From: Schistocephalus solidus | Lineage: Eukaryota; Platyhelminthes; Cestoda; Diphyllobothriidea; Diphyllobothriidae | DNA: 64,000 nucleotides | Reading direction: 5' to 3' | NCBI GenBank assembly: GCA_017591395.1 | Contig: WEDG01000370.1 | Coordinates: forward strand, 1 to 64,000 | Shown: piece after piece, positions 58,100-64,000 of the stretch | Layout of the letters: each line of letters starts with the position of its first letter | Position numbering within the stretch: the first letter of the stretch is position 1 | The notes under the pieces: model-generated | The model's database searches: none | Told to the model about the DNA's origin: nothing | Seen by the model: the letters and a program-made list of their open reading frames with translations, nothing else | Translations under genes and position numbers: made by a program

Positions 58100-58350
58100 G
58101 ATGAATGCTCACCGATAGCTAATAGAACTCACTCGTTCAGCTCTGCCTTGAAGCTCACTCTCGAGCCCCACCAAGAGGTACACAATGGTTATTGGTAGAA
58201 TAGGCAGGCGAAAATTGCCGTTAAGGATAAGGGAAACTGGAATGGCCATTTCTGGCTTCTTGACCGTCGTAAGCCAGTCATACCCAACCCCAGGTAGTGC
58301 ACCGCCCGAGGATCTAACGCGCGGCCTGTTGATAAGGAGTCCAATGCTAT
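58100..58350 (-). repeat. tRNA-related SINE with extended tail, minus strand
   Basis: The reverse complement carries the SINE body ('GGGTATGACTGGCTTACGAC', 'AAGCCAGAAATGGCCATTCC') after a degraded tRNA-like head (58300-58345). 58100-58250 matches 3440-3590, including 'ATGCTCACCGAT.GCTAA' and 'GAACTCACT', so the unit extends beyond the usual SINE body. Confidence 0.7.
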
Positions 58351-60360
58351 AACTAGGGAAGAATTAGTCATAACCTCCCACATGCCCACCTTTGGATAAG
58401 CATTTTGATAACTTGTTGGGTTCAAGATGATCTACCAATGTCCAAGTTCACCTCGAATGGAACTATTCACTAAGCGCTAGCCCTAAACCCTAAAATAACC
58501 TTTGCATACCTGCAGAGTTGCAGTGTAAGTTATTTTTTTCATGTCTTATGTCGATCGAACTTGCTGAACGATATAAAATCCATAAAGGAATAGAATTGGA
58601 TTTCTAAACTGTGTTTAGTCAGGATGCTAGAATAGTTTCTTAGTTGATATAACCCAAGATACCGTTTATCGGGAAGTTAGAGGTATAAAGATAAGTTCAG
58701 GTTCATTCCTACTGTTTTAAACTTCGATATGTGTTGGCACTTGTCTCCATGAAGCAAACAGGTAGTGAGGGTACCTTTGCTAACAGAATGCTGTTCAACG
58801 TGCCTACTCGTGTATCAAATAGCTGCAACAAAACCTGCAGGTTGACCTGACAAAGATAGCAAAACTTTGCAGTCACTGATTTCTGCGGGCATCTTCTCAT
58901 TCATTGCGTAACGATTGAAGTTTCAAAAATGAACTCAAAAGGGCTTTAAAGCGCTGGTTATTTTAAGCTAAAGGGTATTTGAGTTTTCGAAAAAATCTGT
59001 CGTTAAAACATAGACACCGGTACCAAGAAGAGCAAGAAACTGGCATATTAACATTAATTTGCTGACAGCACCCAAAGATTGTCAGATCTCCGTGATTTTC
59101 TCCAACGACTGCCAAATCTTGAACCAAAATATTTAGATCGTGTTAGCTTGATAACGAATCTGTAGCATTTAAAAGTAAGGGAGTTTTTGTTCAGTTTATT
59201 ATCCATGGTTAAGCAATCAGGACTTTTAGATGTTTCTGAACGTAACACTTTTGTTGTGAAGTAGTCTGTCTGCCTGACAGGCTGTTCATAGAAAATTCAC
59301 TGTAGGGAAACGATTTCTAAGTAACCCAATTAATGTTTTTGATATATTTTCCCTCTCTCTCTGTTTATGTCTCTATTCTTTAAACATTCAACAAATGTTT
59401 GATAAAATAAGAAGATGATATTCAGCGGGCATCCTGAAAAAGGGGAAAATTGAATGAATCCCGGCAATCTTGTAGGTCTTCTGGAGCCGCCTACACTCAG
59501 AGGTCAATCCATTAGGGACGTTTGAAAAAGGCTCAAAGTACTAAGCATGACGTGCCAACCTTTAATTTCTGTGTGCGCTAACGAAGTTAAACGCATTAGC
59601 CTTACGTGACGGAGCGAAAACTACAACCTGGAAATATGTTCTTTTCCTGGAGGATCTTACTCCCTCTATAGCGCTAATTGGATTTTTACATTGCAACAGA
59701 TACTTCAATTAACTTCAGATAAGAGTAAATTGAAATAATGGGTTCACAGATCCGGACAGTAAACACAGAGGGACACAGAAAATGGCCGAATCAATTGACA
59801 TGGTGTGAAATCAGATAAAACAGCAAACTTGGTAACGCTAAATGCATCTTAAAAAGGCAACGTTCGGCAGAAAAAAATAGATCTCGTTCACAGAGAATTA
59901 AGGTTTTCTTTTACAATATGAACTATTAAGAGTTCCTTCTTATTTTATGAATTTTTTATGTATTATAAGTTAATTTTTGAAATTAAAATTAGTCGACTAG
60001 AAACAATCTTTGCGTTTTTAAATTCGGAATACGACACTCCGGCTTTGTACTCAAATGTTGAAGTCTTAGCCTGAGGCGCAGATGCAAAGCACTTCTGGAA
60101 TGAGCGATTAGAAACAATTTGTCGAAGCTTGGATACATTTTAAACAACACTGCTAGCTGAAAATTATTATTCTAGAACATTTCGCATGAACGATTAGCGT
60201 TCTAAACGTGCAAAAAGTACGGCGCTTCTTTATAATGAGGGACGTTTAGATTTTTCTGGCACGAAATTGAGTTTTGGCTAGCGGAAGACTAGCGTAATCG
60301 GTGATTTTACTTTCAGTCTCACAGTTAATGTCACATTTTTCCTGATTGCCCTTTTTCTAG
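58351..60360. other. No gene recognised
   Basis: AT-rich sequence, short frames only. Ends at a pyrimidine-rich acceptor at 60360. Confidence 0.4.
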
Positions 60361-60598
60361 TCCCTGTGCGCCGGATTTCAAAGGGCACTTGCCACTTTCA
60401 TCATGCGTATGTTCAGTGTCTGCATTACTGATTACATTGTACGCCGTAGTCCGGGGCCTAGAAGTAGTTCAAAATATTGCTCATTTTTCTCCTTTTATTC
60501 GCACGCCGGATTTGTTCAACTCTAGTTCGCCAAGGCAAATAAACTCTACATATATATTTTATCTCTCCTCTCTTCTGCTAGATATTGCAAAATAATTT
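60361..60598 (+). CDS. Possible terminal exon of unknown gene
   Basis: A strong acceptor 'GATTGCCCTTTTTCTAG' (ending at 60360) opens a frame that runs to TAA at 60596-60598 and contains 'SALLITLYAVVRGLEVVQNI', 'HFSPFIRTPDLFNSSSPRQ' and 'FYLSSLLLDIAK'. Another frame is open for about 50 codons ('FQRALATFIMRMFSVCITDY'). No poly(A) signal or family match is seen, so the call rests on the acceptor alone. Confidence 0.2.
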
Positions 60599-62275
60599 TT
60601 ATTATCCAGGCCTTAGACTCCTATTTTGCCTGTACTCACAAATGCTTTACGAGCTTGCAATTCTTAAGGACATGGGCAGGTAGTCTATCGGCCAATCGTC
60701 CCCGGTGTCCCCACTGGCGCCCAAATAACAACCTTGCTACTTTTGCATACGAAGGCGCGCGAGTGCAAATAGCGAGCTAATTCGTTCGCTGGTTTATTAA
60801 TACCCCTCCAACTGAGGGTGTGCTGACTGTAAGTGCCCAACGGTTGACTTGGTAACGCGAAAAAGTCACGTGCACTTGTAACTGACCTAAATGCCAAGTG
60901 CTGGCGCGAGTTTTGACTCGTTTTAGACTTGTGTTTTTATAATGTTCCATGTTTAATGCAAAAAAATGGTAAGCAGGTTGTATTTGAGATTTAAATGCAA
61001 ATATATCTTTTTTTTGTAAAATAGAATGTGAGGTTTCAACAAAGTCCATAAACTGGATCCTTTATATTAATTTTGTCTTAAACTAACACTCTGGAGCTCC
61101 AATCGATAACAGTCTCTTTCATTGGGAGGTATAATCGAAAAATTTTGAAGACTGAGCATTAAATGAGCAGACTATTTTGTTTTGTTTTGTTTTATTCGCT
61201 GGCGGCCAAGGCCAAAAAATTTGGATGGCTAATAAGTAGTCTGATTTTAAGGACCAAAAATATGTAGAATTTAGCCCGAAAATATGTTAAAGGTGATTAA
61301 TGTGAAGTTTTTCGTTTGTTTTGTATCTCTAATTGCCAGATTTTGGATTTTTGATAGCTATGTGAGCGTCCGCGAGGACTCTCGACTACAGTATTAAGAT
61401 AACACGTAATTGGCCATACTCGATCCTGAAAGTGAGACATCAGAACGAACGACAACCACATGAAATCTCGATTTTTTTACCAATGCCAGTGGTACTTACG
61501 AGGTTATGCTTCCGCTGTCTAGTAGAAAGGATGCTGTTATTCCCTAATCATTTGTATAGTTTTTAAGATCTTAAATCTCGTATTTGCGTTCTGGACCGAA
61601 ATAAGAATAAAGAGACCGTAGTTGAGACAACTCATGGGGTTTAAAAATGCTTGGAAAAGGCGCCAAAGTTCTTGAATTTATGAGGCAAATAAGATTTTCA
61701 CAAACATGCAATTTATCCAAGTTTAGTCTTTTGGAATCATAAAAAGTTTGCCTGTTATTTTTGCCAATAGAGTAATTTAGTGACTGCCGAATATCATGCA
61801 AATACTATTTTTTTATTTTTTTCTCATGAGCATGCAGGCAAAAAGTAACCATCCTAGTCTGTTTGTCTAATCTTCCCATGCCATACACCTGAGCAATTGC
61901 AGTACATACGATGGTGTTGATCGTTCAAATATAATAGGAACAAGTTGCATTTTTCATTTGTAACATCGAATATAAGTTAATTTTCTTTTGATCTACTGTT
62001 CACTGTTTCGGTATTATTGTGAAAAATATTCAAAGCAAAATATTACAGATACAGCTAATGTTGTAAATACCAAAGACCAAATATGCTTTAAACACTTGTG
62101 CCTGATCCATTTGTAGCAATGCCGAGCTATTGGCTAGTAGGTTAGATTATTCGAATTTGTTTACCTGAGGAAGGTTTTTGATGCCCACCGTATATTGAGA
62201 TAGATACAGGCTGCTTTTCGATGTTATCACTAGCGCAAACAAATATATGCATAGTAGAGTATCTAGTATTTATAC
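60599..62275. other. No gene recognised
   Basis: AT-rich DNA leading into the GC-rich repeat array; short frames only. Confidence 0.4.
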
Positions 62276-62899
62276 ATGCACTACCCGCTAGTTTCGGTAA
62301 TCCTCGTTTTTGCGTTATGGAGGGGAGGTTGTGCTGTGACGCGCGAAGACTTGTTTGCCGGCCTTGTTGGCCAATGTGCCCGCTCCCGCATCAGACAACT
62401 GTTACCTCAGACAACCATCAGGCAACCTGTTACCTCCACCACCACCGCCGCCGCCAACACCACCATCAGCGATGGGGACTCTCTTCTAAACTGTCCTCAT
62501 AGCGACCGCACATTCACCTCACGCATCGGCCTGGTCGGTCACTTGTGGATCCATTGCCCAGAGACTAGTGAACCAGTGCCTAGAGCACCAACACACAGGA
62601 GAGATCGCCGTCTTCACTGCCTTTACTGTCCTCACGAATTCACTCATCGCATAAGCCTATTCGGTCACCTGCGCATCCATGACAACCTGCGGAGGCTAAG
62701 CCACATCAGCGCACACTACCTACAAAAATACATAGACAACACCCTCACCATCATCACGTACCTGAGAATATCACGGTTTCATAGAAACCGTGGCTTTGAA
62801 GGCTGCCGATCTGACGTTTACACCGGACCACGCCGTCGGCCCAGTGTATGTGCTGTGTGTGTCGAGTGGCTGACCAGTGGACTGGGATTCACGTGGTGA
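62276..62899 (+). CDS. C2H2 zinc-finger frame (retroelement-associated tail)
   Basis: A 207-codon frame. Residues 73-94 are a finger of the form 'CPHSDRTFTSRIGLVGH..IH', whose second Cys is Ser, so it should not bind zinc. The next finger, about residues 114-134, is 'CLYCPHEFTHRISLFGHLRI' plus His, with all four ligands (C-x2-C-x12-H-x3-H). A linker 'EPVPRAPTHRRDRRLH' separates them. In diphyllobothriidean tapeworms such paired fingers are, from memory, common at the C-terminus of retroelement proteins. The first ~60 residues derive from the tandem-repeat sequence (62318-62400 matches 262-350 and 62941-63030), and the last ~60 run into the repeat at 62695, so the true coding part is probably about 62465-62700. 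I see no reverse transcriptase upstream. Confidence 0.5.
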   Translation: MHYPLVSVILVFALWRGGCAVTREDLFAGLVGQCARSRIRQLLPQTTIRQPVTSTTTAAANTTISDGDSLLNCPHSDRTFTSRIGLVGHLWIHCPETSEPVPRAPTHRRDRRLHCLYCPHEFTHRISLFGHLRIHDNLRRLSHISAHYLQKYIDNTLTIITYLRISRFHRNRGFEGCRSDVYTGPRRRPSVCAVCVEWLTSGLGFTW

Positions 62900-63990
62900 T
62901 GGCTTCTCCATATCCCCTGATTTAGTGAATCCTAGTGTGTGCGTTATGGGGGCCAGGTCGTGCTGTGGCGCCTGAAGACGGGTACGCCAACGCGTCAGCC
63001 AATGGGCCCACTCCCACATCAGACAACTCACTGGCTTGGACGGTGGTCTGATCGTGGGGGATGGGGGAGAGAGCGAAGTCGACGGCTAGTACATTTTCCT
63101 CACTATACACAATCTGACGCGCTTGAAACTATCACGGTGCGCTAAAAGCCGTGGCGGGGAGGGTTGCCAACTGACGGGAACACTCGGACCGCGCGGTCAG
63201 CCCAGTGTTTGTTTTGTGTGGAGTGGCGGACTGATAGTCAAGCTGCAATTGGTCCTTCTTAATGCGGCTTTTATGGCACTCCCACTCCGTGGGGTCTTAG
63301 CCAGGTGTAGTGGTACGCTCAGGGGCGGCTCCGGCCGCGCCTGTCACCTGCGCCCTCTCCCATCTCTCGTTTTTTGACTCTGTCATGACACCGGACTTAG
63401 GTGGAGGAGGAGGAGAGAGTGCGGTAGCTGCATCGAAAGTCTACTTTTACTTTAAACTGAATCACGCGCAAGTCACCGTCCCTGCACCACCCTTCCGTGG
63501 AGCATACGGTGGACCTCGTCGAAATCGACGGTCGAACTGTCAGTGGGCGAGAGAGTGAGCTTGACGGGTCAGCGCATTTTCCTCACTATGAACAATCGGG
63601 TGCGCTGGGAACTATCATGGTGTGATAAAAACCCTGGCTTGGAAGGTTACCAACTGACGGGATAACTCGGACCGCGTGGTCAGCCTAGCGTGTGTTTTTG
63701 TGCGTTTTGGCTGCAATGGCTCCTTCTATATATGGCCTTTATGGAATTCCTACTCAGCTGCGATCCGAGCCGCCTCTCGATTGTGTTTTTAGTGTTCTTA
63801 TTTGTGTTGGACTACGCTACGGGGCAGGCACCCGCTCCCATCTCCGTTGTCCTCGAGCTCAGTTGGGGGAATAGAACAGTGGGAGCAGTACAAGTCTACT
63901 TCAGTGCAATTCTCCGTCCCTGCACCAAACTGTTGTGAGGCATACAGTGGACATCGTCGAAGTCGACGGTAGAACTGCAGCGTTTTAACT
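62695..63990 (+). repeat. GC-rich tandem repeat array, right edge
   Basis: Three successive units can be aligned by their hairpin block: 62773-62791, 63134-63152 and 63617-63635 (spacings 361 and 483). 62695-63545 equals the left-edge copy; 63546-63990 repeats 63090-63545. A recurring end motif 'GTGGACCTCGTCGAAATCGA' / 'GTGGACATCGTCGAAGTCGA' (63510 and 63948; compare 840-865) marks unit boundaries. The array probably continues past the window. Confidence 0.8.
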
Positions 63991-64000
63991 CCGAGTACTC

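Overview
This is eukaryotic, repeat-dominated, intron-poor DNA, most likely from a flatworm and probably a diphyllobothriidean tapeworm. The evidence is (i) a pair of C2H2 fingers of the 'TFTSRIGLVGH' / 'FTHRISLFGH' type at the right edge, which I associate with retroelement tails in those cestodes; (ii) many decayed CR1-, RTE-, Penelope- and Ty3/Gypsy-type fragments; and (iii) two loci with 30-34 nt micro-introns, as known in flatworms. The species call is inference. There are no bacterial operons, rRNA genes, CRISPR arrays or convincing free-standing tRNA genes.

Layout. 1-870 and 62695-63990 carry the same GC-rich tandem repeat; the right copy is preceded by a zinc-finger reading frame. 3.1-4.0 kb holds CCT/GCT and CTA microsatellites around an inverted pair of tRNA-related SINEs. 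6.4-8.4 kb holds a Penelope-like GIY-YIG fragment (minus strand) with hammerhead-like tails and an inverted partner repeat. 9.1-9.9 kb is a broken RTE fragment. 11.2-16.9 kb is a Ty3/Gypsy pol on the minus strand, split by a plus-strand LINE in RNase H and by a CR1 tail in integrase. 18.4-33.3 kb is a dense nest of CR1-like elements in both orientations, with two copies of an ~830 bp element (R) that begin at the same base. 33.5-44.9 kb has two dispersed hammerhead-like repeats, the best host gene (a PPP1R14-family phosphatase inhibitor, 34603-35049), the 3' end of an unidentified minus-strand gene (38435-37919), weaker exons, an inverted copy of the edge repeat and more SINEs. 47.3-49.8 kb has a second Penelope GIY-YIG fragment, an unidentified open frame with one internal TGA, and an unidentified micro-intron gene (49479-49809). 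50-62 kb is mostly AT-rich DNA in which I see little.

How it fits together. Host genes here are short exons scattered in retroelement debris. All reverse transcriptases seen carry stops, frameshifts or altered catalytic boxes, so no autonomous element is intact. The most interesting signals are the recurrent hammerhead-like hairpin, the R element, the layered insertions that give relative ages, the micro-intron genes, and a satellite-like repeat whose hairpin is kept despite sequence change.
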